DNA of 64,000 nucleotides from Muricauda sp. SCSIO 65647 (GCF_021534965.1 NZ_CP091037.1:3107501-3171500), one strand, 5' to 3'. Shown: positions 27,801 through 36,498, numbered from the stretch's first letter. Notes: a model not told the origin generated them from the sequence alone. A program made the numbers and translations.

Positions 27801-28420
27801 ATCTCATTGTCAATATCCGACATCAGCCTCCCCGAAATAACATACGCCATAATTATGATCAGTGTGCCTACGAATGAAATAATCGAGCTTTTCCACTTAT
27901 TGGCCAAAGCATAAATGATGGCCCCGGCAATGAACATATTCGGTAGAATGAACAAAAAATAATTGTTTATAAAGGTATTTAAATGAAATGCCCCAAAACG
28001 TTCTGGAGGAATCCAACCTACAATCGGAGATATAAAGGCACCCATAATGAAGCCTATGAATACACCCAATAAGGGAATGGTGGCCAGTATCAATGCCCCA
28101 AAAAAGCGTCCAAAAAAGTATCCCGGTTTACTAATGGGAGTTGAAAAAAGAATTTCGTTGAATTCATTGTTATGGTCGCGTAGGGCGGCATTGTTAAAAA
28201 ATGCAGTGGCCACCAATAATCCAAAAATTGTCATTACAGTGGTATATATGGTGATGACATGCGGAGCGTTTCTCAAAACATTGCCCACCGAGCCACCAAT
28301 GGTGATGCTATCACTAGATACGCCCCCAAAAGCAAGTAGGGCAAATAACCCAAAAAAGATATATACCAAAGGCTGTTTTAGCACATATTTTATTTCTGAA
28401 AGAAAGAACGTTTTAAGCAT
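24827..28420 (-). CDS. ABC-2 permease fused to M1 zinc aminopeptidase
   Basis: A protein of about 1,197 aa. The N-terminal half holds two sets of membrane segments typical of ABC-2 permeases, separated by a Lys-rich cytoplasmic linker, then a last membrane helix (ending near VWILIAGFVYY) leading to an M1-type peptidase. The zinc site reads HEISHQWW (His938, Glu939, His942), with a Glu in LSESFAEY (Glu962) as third ligand. There are 19 residues between the second His and that Glu, one more than the HEXXH-x18-E of standard M1 enzymes. The frame could start at a TTG at 28447, overlapping the ATPase gene. The ATG at 28420 (MLKTFF) is preferred because it begins directly at the first permease segment and leaves a 19-bp gap. 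The peptidase is predicted to sit outside the inner membrane; its substrate is unknown. Confidence 0.85.
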   Translation of the reverse strand: MLKTFFLSEIKYVLKQPLVYIFFGLFALLAFGGVSSDSITIGGSVGNVLRNAPHVITIYTTVMTIFGLLVATAFFNNAALRDHNNEFNEILFSTPISKPGYFFGRFFGALILATIPLLGVFIGFIMGAFISPIVGWIPPERFGAFHLNTFINNYFLFILPNMFIAGAIIYALANKWKSSIISFVGTLIIIMAYVISGRLMSDIDNEIIGALTDIFGTRTYGLSAKYYTAAEKNTLNPGFSGLLLVNRVFWIAMGILILAISFVGFSFKEKNKKVKIEKAGKQQKDLAAIVKPKTSQAYAGHIGWRQFKSFFKISFLSIIKSTTLRILFIFSAIMLIVGLYGGYDYYGLQSYPLTYKLLDSIDNNASLFMMIILVFFSGEIIWRDRSHKINEVIDATPHASFISLLAKTLSLVATLTVLHAIFVVYGVMYQLFQGYTRIELNVYFLDFLYTKLPQYLTWSGILVLVQVVLNNRYMGYFVSLLVIFIWELALTIFDIESNMLAVGGAPALLYSDMNSFGPGLLGAMWFNLYWIMFALLCLILAGILWNRGTGKTLLERIKVIRKQISRPYGVFAGAALLVWILIAGFVYYNTQILNPYDTQDESDLQLVTFEKKYKKYENTDHLKLTKAKYFIDIFPNQRDVKTKTLWELTNETKVTIDSLHFITNEDWHTEFKIPDAELVLEDETYGYLIYKLNTPVNPGETIAIEIAGSFVTQGFRNNLAGIDAKVIKNGTFFNNFNFSPSIGYSPNMELSDPNKRKKHGLPVKKVMPQLAKDSTKHHMMNYLSEGRSDFIPIESVISTASDQTAIAPGSLIRKWNENGRSYFHYKLDYPSQHFYSFVSGRYEKATRKWNGIDIEVYHDKKHNQNIEMMLNAIENALDYYTKNYGPYQHRQCRIIEFPRYSTFAQAYPGTMPYAESFGFVVDLEDKTKNNIIDAVIAHEISHQWWAHQLVGANMQGGTFLSESFAEYSSLMTMRNTSKSPMQMREFIKYNHDRYLRGRSGEKKKELPLYKVENQQYVHYGKGSIVLYALQDYIGEDKVNLALRNFLNEYSYKKPPYPTSLDFLEYLEPQIPDSLKYLVDDWFKEITLYDNRLKNATYEKKGKNKYRVSVDIESYKIKADSIGNETKVPMDDWIDIGFFLDEAEEQLYHEERIRINKNETSLKFELDSLPVKAAIDPRMLLIDRIYNDNIKRIQTVED

Positions 28421-28439
28421 AATTGATTGGGATTGGATT

Positions 28440-29324
28440 TTATACAAGGGTGTTGGCCGTATTTATTCTTGAAAAGAAGACATCTTCAAGATTTGGCGCT
28501 ACTTCTTCAAAACCGTTTTCTGGATGACTCTCGCTAAAAACATGAATCAAGGGTTGACCACCGACCATTTTGTTTGAGATGATCGAATATTCATGTTCGT
28601 ATTCCTTCAATTTTTCTCGAGAAACGATTTTTTGGTACACCTTGCCTTGCAATTCGTCGATTGCCTTTTGTGGGGCACCTTGAAACACAATTTCCCCAAC
28701 ATTCATAATTGCCATTTTTGTGCATAGTTCTCGCACGTCATCAACAATGTGTGTTGAAAGGATTACAATTACTTCTCGTCCTACATCAGCCAATAGATTG
28801 TAAAAACGATTTCGCTCCCCTGGATCCAAACCGGCTGTTGGCTCGTCCACAATAATGAGTTTGGGGTCGCCTATCAATGCCTGCGCAATTCCAACACGTT
28901 GTTTCATTCCTCCAGAAAACCGTTTTACACTCTTATTTCTCTTATCGTATAAATTGACTTTGTTGAGCAGGTATTTTACCAGTTCTTTCCGTTCAGAAGA
29001 TTTTGTAATTCCCTTCAATATGGCCATATGATCCAGTAATTGCTCTGCGGTTATTCTAGGGTAAACACCAAACTCTTGGGGTAGGTAGCCCAGTACTTTT
29101 CGCAATTCTTCGGGTTCATTAAAGATGTCAATATTGTCTAAGGCGGCACTCCCAGTATCGGCGTCTTGTAGCGTGGCCAATGTGCGCATCAACGATGATT
29201 TTCCTGCTCCGTTCGGCCCCAATAGGCCAAACATTCCATTTTGCAGTTCCAAATTGATATTGTTCAATGCCTTTACGCCATTGGGGTATGTTTTCGACAG
29301 ATCTGTTATTTTCAATGTACTCAT
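28440..29324 (-). CDS. ABC transporter ATP-binding protein
   Basis: A 294-aa ABC ATPase with Walker A GPNGAGKS (36-43), Q-loop LPQEFG, signature FSGGMKQ (136-142), Walker B LIIVDEP (156-162) and an H-loop STHIV. It is the obvious partner of the ABC-2 permease-peptidase encoded 19 bp downstream, and the two are surely one operon. The ABC-2 exporter class moves drugs, lipids or polysaccharide precursors, but with a peptidase-fused permease the cargo cannot be guessed. The ATG at 29324 gives the normal N-terminus. Confidence 0.92.
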   Translation of the reverse strand: MSTLKITDLSKTYPNGVKALNNINLELQNGMFGLLGPNGAGKSSLMRTLATLQDADTGSAALDNIDIFNEPEELRKVLGYLPQEFGVYPRITAEQLLDHMAILKGITKSSERKELVKYLLNKVNLYDKRNKSVKRFSGGMKQRVGIAQALIGDPKLIIVDEPTAGLDPGERNRFYNLLADVGREVIVILSTHIVDDVRELCTKMAIMNVGEIVFQGAPQKAIDELQGKVYQKIVSREKLKEYEHEYSIISNKMVGGQPLIHVFSESHPENGFEEVAPNLEDVFFSRINTANTLV

Positions 29325-29399
29325 GAAATCTATTTTTTATAGCTCTCTTAGCTGTTATAATTTTCGGTAAAATCTTCTTTTCAAATGCTTTTGTTGAAG

Positions 29400-29468
29400 T
29401 GGTCTGGCATTAGATTAAAGTGTTGTTGTTGGCTACAGCAACCCTTTTCTATGATCTAATGCCGACCA
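29400..29468. repeat. Long inverted repeat between SusD gene and ABC operon
   Basis: TGGTCTGGCATTAGAT (29400-29415) pairs with ATCTAATGCCGACCA (29454-29468), perfect except for one bulged T, around a 38-nt loop. It lies 66 bp past the susD stop and 76 bp before the ABC ATPase start, in the direction of transcription. No T-run follows, so it may be a 3'-end processing or stability hairpin or a protein-binding site rather than a classical terminator. Confidence 0.6.
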
Positions 29469-29533
29469 ATAGCTAATTCAAATACTTCAATTTTAAAAAA
29501 TGGGTTTTTGGGTGTCGGGATTCTTTGATGGCG

Positions 29534-30961
29534 TCAATAGCCTGGATTTTGTTTTACAAGACCGTTGGAAACCTCGACACTTACCCGTGGTATGGGCCAG
29601 ATATATTTGTTGGGGTCTGATGCCACGGATTTTTGATCGACCACCTTGAATGCACCGGTTTCATCAAGGTTTTCATATCGAATCATATCAAAAAATTCTT
29701 CCCCACCCTCAACGGCCAATTCAATAATCTTTTCAATCCGTACAAGCTCCAATAATTGTTCTTTGGTCACCAAAGGAGGATAAGGAATTGCAAGCCCCCT
29801 TAGCCGAATAGTGTTCAAAGACCCGAGTGCTTCTATGATATTTCCCCCTGTTTTACGAGCCTCTGCTTCTGCGTGAATCAAATACACTTCTGCCAATCGC
29901 AAATGAAATTGGGTGTCGACCTGATCTCCAAAATTTAGAAATTTTCCGATCTTGTCACCAAAAGCCCCCAAGGGCAGGCGCATATAATTTGTTCGGGCTA
30001 TGGGCACGGCCAGATTATCATGCGGGAATGGAAATCCGCCAATAACGGTAGCGTTCTCTGCGATCTCAAAAAATGATGGTGATGCCGAAAAGGCAAAGGT
30101 GTACTGAACCCCAGTAAGGATGGCCTGGTCGGGGGTTCTTGAAAAAGGAGCGTACAACACTTCTTTGGAGTTAAAATCCTCGACAAATATATTTTGATAG
30201 ATCTGTTCGAGTTCAAAAATATCGGAGGTGTTATCGATGACTTCTTTGGCCAAATCTGCCGCAGCATCAAAATCACCCATATACAGCAAGACTTTTGCTT
30301 TCATTCCCTTTGCCAGAGAGGTACCCACATAGTAAGGATCGGTAGTAGGGGCGACGTTGGCAATGGCATCATCCAAATCGCTTAAAATAAGGTCGTACGA
30401 TTGCCCTACGGTACTTCGAGGCTCAGCTACGGATTCCAATGATGGCGTTGTTTTTAACACGATGCCATATTCTGAATCCAAATCGTAAAACTGGCCATAT
30501 CTTCTTAATAGGTAAAAATTGAACAAGGCTCTAAAGAACTTGGCTTCAGCAATGATTTCCATTCGGCGGTTTCCAGTAAATCCGTCGCTATCCGATAATT
30601 GGGATACCCTATCTATGACCCAATTACATCGATTGATCACATCATAAGAGATGGTATAGAACTGAGCAACCGTTCCATTGTCTACGGAGGGGTTGTTCAC
30701 ATCAAATTCATCGGGTCCAAAAAGACTGGAAACTGTAATTCCCATTCTTACATTGGCCACAGCCACAGAACTTAATGTAGGTGACCACATCACAGCGTAA
30801 ATTCCTGTCAATGCGCTTTCTGCAGAATTGGCATCTTTTATGGCATTTTCTGCATCCAAAACAAATTCGGGCTCAAAAGAGTCCAGGTCATTGGCAACTT
30901 CACAGGAGAAGGCACAACATAGCATCAAAAGTATCGATATGTGATTATATATATTTTTCAT
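29534..30961 (-). CDS. SusD/RagB-family surface lipoprotein
   Basis: A 475-aa lipoprotein: signal peptide with lipobox ending at Cys20 (LMLCCAFSC), TPR-rich SusD core, and a typical end with PIPRVSVEVSN and QNPGY. SusD proteins cap the SusC pore and bind the ligand at the cell surface. The gene starts 10 bp after the susC stop, so the pair is co-transcribed. No glycoside hydrolase, lyase or sulfatase lies next to it, so the ligand need not be a polysaccharide. The ABC-peptidase operon follows on the same strand. Confidence 0.93.
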   Translation of the reverse strand: MKNIYNHISILLMLCCAFSCEVANDLDSFEPEFVLDAENAIKDANSAESALTGIYAVMWSPTLSSVAVANVRMGITVSSLFGPDEFDVNNPSVDNGTVAQFYTISYDVINRCNWVIDRVSQLSDSDGFTGNRRMEIIAEAKFFRALFNFYLLRRYGQFYDLDSEYGIVLKTTPSLESVAEPRSTVGQSYDLILSDLDDAIANVAPTTDPYYVGTSLAKGMKAKVLLYMGDFDAAADLAKEVIDNTSDIFELEQIYQNIFVEDFNSKEVLYAPFSRTPDQAILTGVQYTFAFSASPSFFEIAENATVIGGFPFPHDNLAVPIARTNYMRLPLGAFGDKIGKFLNFGDQVDTQFHLRLAEVYLIHAEAEARKTGGNIIEALGSLNTIRLRGLAIPYPPLVTKEQLLELVRIEKIIELAVEGGEEFFDMIRYENLDETGAFKVVDQKSVASDPNKYIWPIPRVSVEVSNGLVKQNPGY

Positions 30962-30971
30962 GGGTTATGAT

Positions 30972-33900
30972 TCAAAAATTTAGAATTATGCCGAAAGATG
31001 TTGTCCTAGCGAGAGGATATAGGTCATTGTCCTGATTATTGTTGAACGAATCAACACCGGTTGCGGAAGTGGATTCTGGATCTAAGCCCGGATAACTGGT
31101 TATCGTAAATACATTGTTCATAGCCATAAACACCCTAACACTTTTTAGATGGGCCTTTTCTATAACAGAAGTAGGTAGGTTATAGGCCAATTGCCAGTTT
31201 TTAAAACGTATGAACGATGCATCATAATAAAGGCGGTCCGAATCCCTGAAATTACCCCCTGGATCTTGACTTCCCAATGCCGGGTACTGGGCATCCCTAT
31301 TGTTTGCTGACCATGTCTGATCAAAAACATCGGCAAATGTATTGGTGTTCACATTGGGCAAAATGTAGAACTGTGCCGCGTTCCATCGTTTATAGTTACC
31401 AAAGGAAAATTGAAAAAGAAACGAAAATTCAAAGCTCTTAAAACTCATTCTATTGTTCCATCCACCAAAGACATCAGGTTGTACATTGCCTATTATTTCG
31501 GTGTCATCAGCATTTATGACATTATCACCATTGATATCCTTAAACTTATAGTCACCGACCCCAGTGGTGGTATTCTGATAAAAACCGGTTGGGGATGCCG
31601 CATTCAGGGCATCCAATTCGGCCTGGTTCTGTATAAACCCTTCAACCTTATGTGCCCGTATACTGCCCAACGCTTCTCCTTCGATGACCCTTGAATTTGG
31701 ACCATTGATGGTGGGCGTGCCCTCGTTTAGCTTTTCAACCACATTCTTGTATCCTGAGATATTGAAATTGGTATTCCACTTAAAATCCCTATTATCGAAA
31801 AGGCGTCCACCAATTTCAACTTCCCATCCTTTGTTGCTTACTTCTCCTACATTGGCATATTGACGTGAAAAACCGAGTTCAGGCGATATGGGAGCGAACA
31901 ATAGTAAATCTTTTGTGTACTTGGTATAGTAGCCTAGCGTTCCATACAAACGATCGTTGAACAGGCCAAAATCGAGTCCGATATCGAACTGATCTGTGGT
32001 TTCCCATTTAATATTGGGATTGGGTACATTGGTAGGTTTTAGACCATTGTCATCAACGTAATTTGTCGTTGGGTCTGAAACGAAGAAAGGTTGATACAAG
32101 AACCCTGGAAGATTATCAAGACCAGTTCTTCCTGCACTAATACGTAGCTTGAGTTGATTGATCAACTGGGAATCCTTCAGGAAATTTTCGTTATGAATTT
32201 TCCAGGCCAAGGCGCCGGAGGGGAAAAAACCGCGTTGGTTGTTGGGCCCAAATTTAGATGACCCATCGGATCGTGCGGTCAGGGTCAACAAATATTTATC
32301 GGCAAAACTATAGTTCAATCTGCCAAAGAGAGAATTAAGACCATAATCGTCTTTGGTTTCGTTACCAGAACTAAAGGTACCACTGCCAATATTGGTAAGA
32401 TCATTGTCTGTAAATCCCACAAAGCGGGAATTAAAGGTTTCATTGATGATTCTGTTCCAAGAGATTCCGCCCAATACATTCAACGTATGATTTTCACCTA
32501 ATTTGGCATCATACGTCAAAGTGTTCTCAAAGGTGGTCGTCCTGTTGGAAAAACGACTCAGATCTTTGACTCCACCATTCAAAAAGAGTCCCTCGGTATT
32601 AAAGGTCTGTTTAAAGCTTTCGGTATTGTTCGAGAGATCGCTTATACTCAACGAGCTTTTGGCATGCAGGCCTTTGGCCAGTTTTAGATCAATGTAACCG
32701 TTTGCCAATAGGTTTCTTGAAAAAGCGGTAATGTCGGCCTGGTTATCGGCTACTGGATTGCCAATGGGAAACCCACCGCCCGTAACGCCACTGACGAAGT
32801 TTCCTGTTTCGTCACGTATCGGGATGTCAGGTCTAAATCCAATAACGTCGAACAACTGTATGCCTGCAAGGTCGTTCTCGCTATAATTGTAAGATAGTGT
32901 GGCTCCTATTTTAATGGTTCTGTTGAGCAAATCGTTGTCAATGGTACCACGAATACCGTATCGATCAAGGCCCGACCTTTTGATGATGCCATCTTGCCTT
33001 AGCAGCGAACCGGAAAGTGCATAATTCGAGGTTGTCGTTCCACCCGAAACCCCTACATTCAGGTTATGCATACCTGCATTGGTATTCAAGATTTCATCGA
33101 ACCAATCTGTATCGGCTTCCCCTATGGTTATACCGGTATTTGGGTCGATGGCCCTAACATATTGGGCATAGCCTTCAGTATCCAGAACCTCATAGGTATT
33201 GACCGGCGTTTGTAGGGCGTAATTATAATCTACGTTCAATTTAGCGTCTTGATTCTTCCGCCCTCGTTTAGTGGTAACGATTACCACACCGTTGGCGGCC
33301 CTTGCCCCGTAAATCGCTGCCGAAGAGGCATCCTTGAGGATATCTACACTTTCAATATCACGCGGGGGGATGGCCAGTAGGGGGTTTTCCCGTTCTACGC
33401 TCAGCGATCCGGCATCCCTTGGTGTAATAACTATGGGAACCCCATCAATGACATACAGTGGTTGGTTGTCTCCGTTGATGGAACTCAACCCTCTGATATT
33501 AATTGTTGCGCCAGCACCGGGAGCACCGGAATTCTGGGTGACAAAAACCCCAGAAAGCCTACCGGACAACATTTCGTCTACAGTAGGTGCACTCACGGCA
33601 TTGGCAACCAGCTCGCTCCCCTTTATGTTTGATATGCTTCCAGTGAGGTCTTTCTTTTTAACCGCTCCATAACCAACTATGACCACCTCGTTTAATTTAC
33701 TCAATGATTCCTTTAGTGTAATGGTGTACGTGGTCTGTTCGGTGCTTATTCTTTCTACATGGTTTTCATAACCGATGGCAGTGGCTATTAAGTAGTGGTT
33801 CAATTCTGCCTCTATTTCAAAACTACCATCAAAATCTGTAGCAGTGCCTCTTATTAAAAAGTCCTTGGAAGGCGCAGCATTTTTTGTTGGAGGGTATTTA

Positions 33901-34370
33901 CTGATGATAACTGTTATTCCTGGCAAGGGTTGACCGTCTTTATCAATAATCTTCCCTTGAATTTTAAATGTCTGTTGAGCGGGTTCGGATAATACTTGTT
34001 TCGATTTTCTTTTTACCACTATGGTATTATTGGAGGTGAAACGAAACTCGAATTCACCTTTCGAAAGGCTTTTTTGCAGTAAATCATCAGCCTCAATGAT
34101 ACCCTTCTTTAAGTGAACTTTCGGATAATTTTCAAAAGCATCAACCTGATAGATAAAAGTATAATCGGTCTGCTCCATGATAAGATCAAAGACTTCATCA
34201 ACGGTAAACTCTTTATCTGTATCTATTCTGATTTTGGCATTTTGAGATAGAACATGTTTTGGAACAATACTGAAAACCGCAGTACAACACAGAAAAATCA
34301 AGGTTTTCATAAAGATGGTTGGCAGTTTCTTTCCAAAATTGAAAAGAACAGGGTTTGACTTAATTTCCAT
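30972..34370 (-). CDS. SusC/RagA TonB-dependent transporter with STN signalling domain
   Basis: A 1,132-aa outer-membrane transporter. Order: N-terminal leader and signal peptide (to about 42, ending near HVLSQ), STN secretin-type domain (about 45-122), carboxypeptidase-regulatory-like domain (about 134-215), the SusC plug signature EVVIVGYGAVKKKDLTGSI, then the 22-strand barrel. The STN domain is what touches an inner-membrane FecR protein, so this transporter both imports and signals. Its regulator genes fecR and the ECF sigma gene lie immediately upstream. The N-terminus has about 20 extra residues before the hydrophobic core; MKTLIFLCC at residue 22 is an alternative start. Confidence 0.94.
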   Translation of the reverse strand: MEIKSNPVLFNFGKKLPTIFMKTLIFLCCTAVFSIVPKHVLSQNAKIRIDTDKEFTVDEVFDLIMEQTDYTFIYQVDAFENYPKVHLKKGIIEADDLLQKSLSKGEFEFRFTSNNTIVVKRKSKQVLSEPAQQTFKIQGKIIDKDGQPLPGITVIISKYPPTKNAAPSKDFLIRGTATDFDGSFEIEAELNHYLIATAIGYENHVERISTEQTTYTITLKESLSKLNEVVIVGYGAVKKKDLTGSISNIKGSELVANAVSAPTVDEMLSGRLSGVFVTQNSGAPGAGATINIRGLSSINGDNQPLYVIDGVPIVITPRDAGSLSVERENPLLAIPPRDIESVDILKDASSAAIYGARAANGVVIVTTKRGRKNQDAKLNVDYNYALQTPVNTYEVLDTEGYAQYVRAIDPNTGITIGEADTDWFDEILNTNAGMHNLNVGVSGGTTTSNYALSGSLLRQDGIIKRSGLDRYGIRGTIDNDLLNRTIKIGATLSYNYSENDLAGIQLFDVIGFRPDIPIRDETGNFVSGVTGGGFPIGNPVADNQADITAFSRNLLANGYIDLKLAKGLHAKSSLSISDLSNNTESFKQTFNTEGLFLNGGVKDLSRFSNRTTTFENTLTYDAKLGENHTLNVLGGISWNRIINETFNSRFVGFTDNDLTNIGSGTFSSGNETKDDYGLNSLFGRLNYSFADKYLLTLTARSDGSSKFGPNNQRGFFPSGALAWKIHNENFLKDSQLINQLKLRISAGRTGLDNLPGFLYQPFFVSDPTTNYVDDNGLKPTNVPNPNIKWETTDQFDIGLDFGLFNDRLYGTLGYYTKYTKDLLLFAPISPELGFSRQYANVGEVSNKGWEVEIGGRLFDNRDFKWNTNFNISGYKNVVEKLNEGTPTINGPNSRVIEGEALGSIRAHKVEGFIQNQAELDALNAASPTGFYQNTTTGVGDYKFKDINGDNVINADDTEIIGNVQPDVFGGWNNRMSFKSFEFSFLFQFSFGNYKRWNAAQFYILPNVNTNTFADVFDQTWSANNRDAQYPALGSQDPGGNFRDSDRLYYDASFIRFKNWQLAYNLPTSVIEKAHLKSVRVFMAMNNVFTITSYPGLDPESTSATGVDSFNNNQDNDLYPLARTTSFGIILNF

Positions 34371-34422
34371 AAATTTGGACGTTATTGGTTGGGTTATACA
34401 TTTTAATTGATCAATAGCACTA

Positions 34423-34471
34423 AAAGGGAATGAAGCTTTATACTTTGCAGAGTCTGAACTTTGTTCCCTTT
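34423..34471 (-). promoter_or_regulatory. Inverted repeat between fecR and susC
   Basis: AAAGGGAA (34423-34430) pairs with TTCCCTTT (34464-34471), and adjoining bases pair partly. It occupies the 110-bp gap between fecR and susC. A stronger hairpin lies in the same place in the second FecR-SusC locus (46087-46112), which suggests a shared post-transcriptional or attenuation role. Confidence 0.4.
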
Positions 34472-34480
34472 ACCTTTGCA

Positions 34481-35734
34481 TTATTTTATTAGAATTTTCT
34501 TGTCTTGTATCTCATAGTCTGTTATGAAATTTGTGGTTTTTATTAGCGATAGTATTTCTTCAATGTTTTGATTTTTCCGTAACACTCCCTTGAAAGCAAT
34601 CTTCTCCAGTTCTTTGTTCACGAAAACCACCTCTACATCATACCATCTAGACAACACTTTCATAATTTCTTTCAATGATTTATTCTTGAAATTAAAAAGC
34701 CCTCTTTTCCATGCTATTTCAGAATGAACATCGACCTCGGCGATTTGTATGTCGCGAGTTTCAACATTCAGAACAGACTGTTTTCCAGGATGTAAGATTT
34801 CTTTCTTAATAGTATTGTCAACGGTCACTTTTCCCTCTATCAGCGTAGTGTAGATATAATTTTCGTCTTCATAGGCCTTAATGTTGAATTCCGTACCCAA
34901 AACCTCGATTTCTTGCATGCCCGTATGTACCTTGAACACAGAGCCTTCGTGTTTGGAACTCGGTGAAACATCAAAGTAAGCCTCTCCATAGAGCAGTTCA
35001 ACATTTCGAGCTTGCCCATCAACAAAGCCGGTGGGGTACTTTAATCTTGATTCTGAATTGAGCCAAACTTGGGTGCCGTCCGATAGCTGAACAAAAAACT
35101 GCCCGCCCCTGGGCACGGTCAAAAAGTTGTACTCCATTTCTGAAACCGACTTTTCCCGTTCCTGTTTGGTGTACATCAATTTTTCATTTTCCACAGTTAC
35201 ATTTGAATCGGAATATGCAGCACCTTTTTTCAACTCAATATTCGAACCGTCCGCTAAAGTCAATATGGCTTTATCCGTGCCAATTTCAATGGTATTGGTT
35301 ATCGTACTGGGGGCGTCAATAGGGTCGTTATTATTGGTGGTAAGGAAAAAAGAAATGGAAATCAATGCCAAGATTGACGCTGCAATGGCATATTTGAAAA
35401 TAGCAGGAATTTTTTTGGTTTTCCGGTTATCGATTTCCTCCTTAATTTCTAGTAGTGGCCGTCTGTGATCAAATTTGGTTTTTGAATTTATTAAGTGGTT
35501 AATTTCGATAAACTCGTTAAAATAAGTGGCATTGTCTTCATTTTGAAGCCATTCCTTCAAAATATTGGCTTCCTTTTCAGAAATGCTGTTCTCAATAAGT
35601 TTGACTATTAGTCCGTCTATTTTGCTATTATCCACCTCGGGTAATTTTCCTCTATGACGCAAAAACTTTGAAAACCCCCTGAAATAATTTAGTTTTTTAT
35701 AAAATTTTAACAAAATTTGCGTTAAGTGAAGCAT
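34481..35734 (-). CDS. FecR-family anti-sigma factor
   Basis: A 417-aa (as drawn) inner-membrane regulator: cytoplasmic anti-sigma part, membrane segment at about 112-132 (IFKYAIAASILALIS), periplasmic FecR domain (GEAYFDV, IEVLGTEFNIKAY) and a C-terminal DUF4974/STN-like part that meets the SusC signalling domain. It holds the ECF sigma inactive until SusC binds ligand. The start is uncertain. The ATG at 35734 leaves an unusual basic 35-residue extension, while a GTG at 35635 (VDNSKIDGLIVKL) gives the N-terminus usual for the family. The divergent sigma gene needs upstream space, which favours the shorter form or the later sigma start. Confidence 0.88.
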   Translation of the reverse strand: MLHLTQILLKFYKKLNYFRGFSKFLRHRGKLPEVDNSKIDGLIVKLIENSISEKEANILKEWLQNEDNATYFNEFIEINHLINSKTKFDHRRPLLEIKEEIDNRKTKKIPAIFKYAIAASILALISISFFLTTNNNDPIDAPSTITNTIEIGTDKAILTLADGSNIELKKGAAYSDSNVTVENEKLMYTKQEREKSVSEMEYNFLTVPRGGQFFVQLSDGTQVWLNSESRLKYPTGFVDGQARNVELLYGEAYFDVSPSSKHEGSVFKVHTGMQEIEVLGTEFNIKAYEDENYIYTTLIEGKVTVDNTIKKEILHPGKQSVLNVETRDIQIAEVDVHSEIAWKRGLFNFKNKSLKEIMKVLSRWYDVEVVFVNKELEKIAFKGVLRKNQNIEEILSLIKTTNFITDYEIQDKKILIK

Positions 35735-35775
35735 TGGTCATTTTGATAAAGAAGCATAGGGAAAAGGATTTGAAT

Positions 35776-36312
35776 ATGGTATTGAAGGCCTTAAAAAAAG
35801 GGGATCAAAGGGTCTTTGAAACCATATATTGCGATTATTATGAAAGACTGTGTGTGTACTTGCTCAGTTACACTTCTGATAAGGAAAAAATCGAGGATAT
35901 TGTTCAGGATACATTTATGACCTTATGGTCAAAAAGAAATACGATTCATATTACTTCATCGATCAAGAGTTATTTGTACAGGACGGTTCACAATAAATTG
36001 ATGGATACCTTTAGGAGTTCTAAAAAGCATGACGAAATGTTGTCTTCCTATCTTCACACAGCACTGGTGCGCGCCATAAACCTTGATCAAGGAGAACAGA
36101 ATAGACGCCTAAAGAAATTGGACGAATGCATTGAACAACTGCCCACTAGATGTAAAACTGTTTTTATAGCGAAAAAGATAACCGGAAAAAAATATACCCA
36201 GATTGCCTCTGATCTAAAAATCTCCGAAAAAACAATCGAAGGGCATATTTCAAGAGCTTATAAGCTAATTAGAAGTTGTATGAGCGTTAACAAAGAGGCG
36301 GTTGTACGATAG
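35776..36312 (+). CDS. ECF RNA polymerase sigma factor (Bacteroidota FecI-like)
   Basis: A 178-aa sigma factor with region 2 (YERLCVYLLSY, IEDIVQDTFMTLW) and region 4 (LPTRCKTVFIAKKI, YTQIASDLKISEKTIEGHI). It is transcribed away from the fecR-susC-susD genes and probably drives them. The frame also extends back to a TTG at 35734, which would butt against the fecR ATG. The ATG at 35776 is chosen as the first standard start, although it leaves a short N-terminus (MVLKALKKGD). No T-rich strong terminator follows; a weak 5-bp hairpin with T6 is at 36396-36416. Confidence 0.88.
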   Translation: MVLKALKKGDQRVFETIYCDYYERLCVYLLSYTSDKEKIEDIVQDTFMTLWSKRNTIHITSSIKSYLYRTVHNKLMDTFRSSKKHDEMLSSYLHTALVRAINLDQGEQNRRLKKLDECIEQLPTRCKTVFIAKKITGKKYTQIASDLKISEKTIEGHISRAYKLIRSCMSVNKEAVVR

Positions 36313-36442
36313 AACTTCTCCTCTGCCCAAGCGTTCCATTCTTGGTCTCTTCAGTAGTTTCGTTCATAGGCCTTTTTCAAGACACTTTTGACAATAACTT
36401 AGGCTCAAGTTTTTTCAGGTTTGTCCGATATCCAATTCAGGG

Positions 36443-36470
36443 ATCACATTGGCAATTTCTTTCATTTTCC
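36443..36470 (-). repeat. 28-bp direct repeat, left copy (att-like)
   Basis: Identical over all 28 bases to 60615-60642 and in the same orientation. Read on the minus strand it starts GGAAAATGAAAG and ends GCCAATGTGAT. It lies 28 bp past the ECF sigma stop at 36499. The sequences on each side of the two copies differ at once, which gives sharp boundaries. Confidence 0.9.
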
Positions 36471-36498
36471 TTGCTGTAAGTATAACAAGTTCGCAATA

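Noticed and set aside
36396-36416. Small hairpin AACTT-AAGTT followed by T6 as terminator of the sigma gene at 35776
   Set aside because: Only a 5-bp AT-rich stem; too weak to list as a feature.
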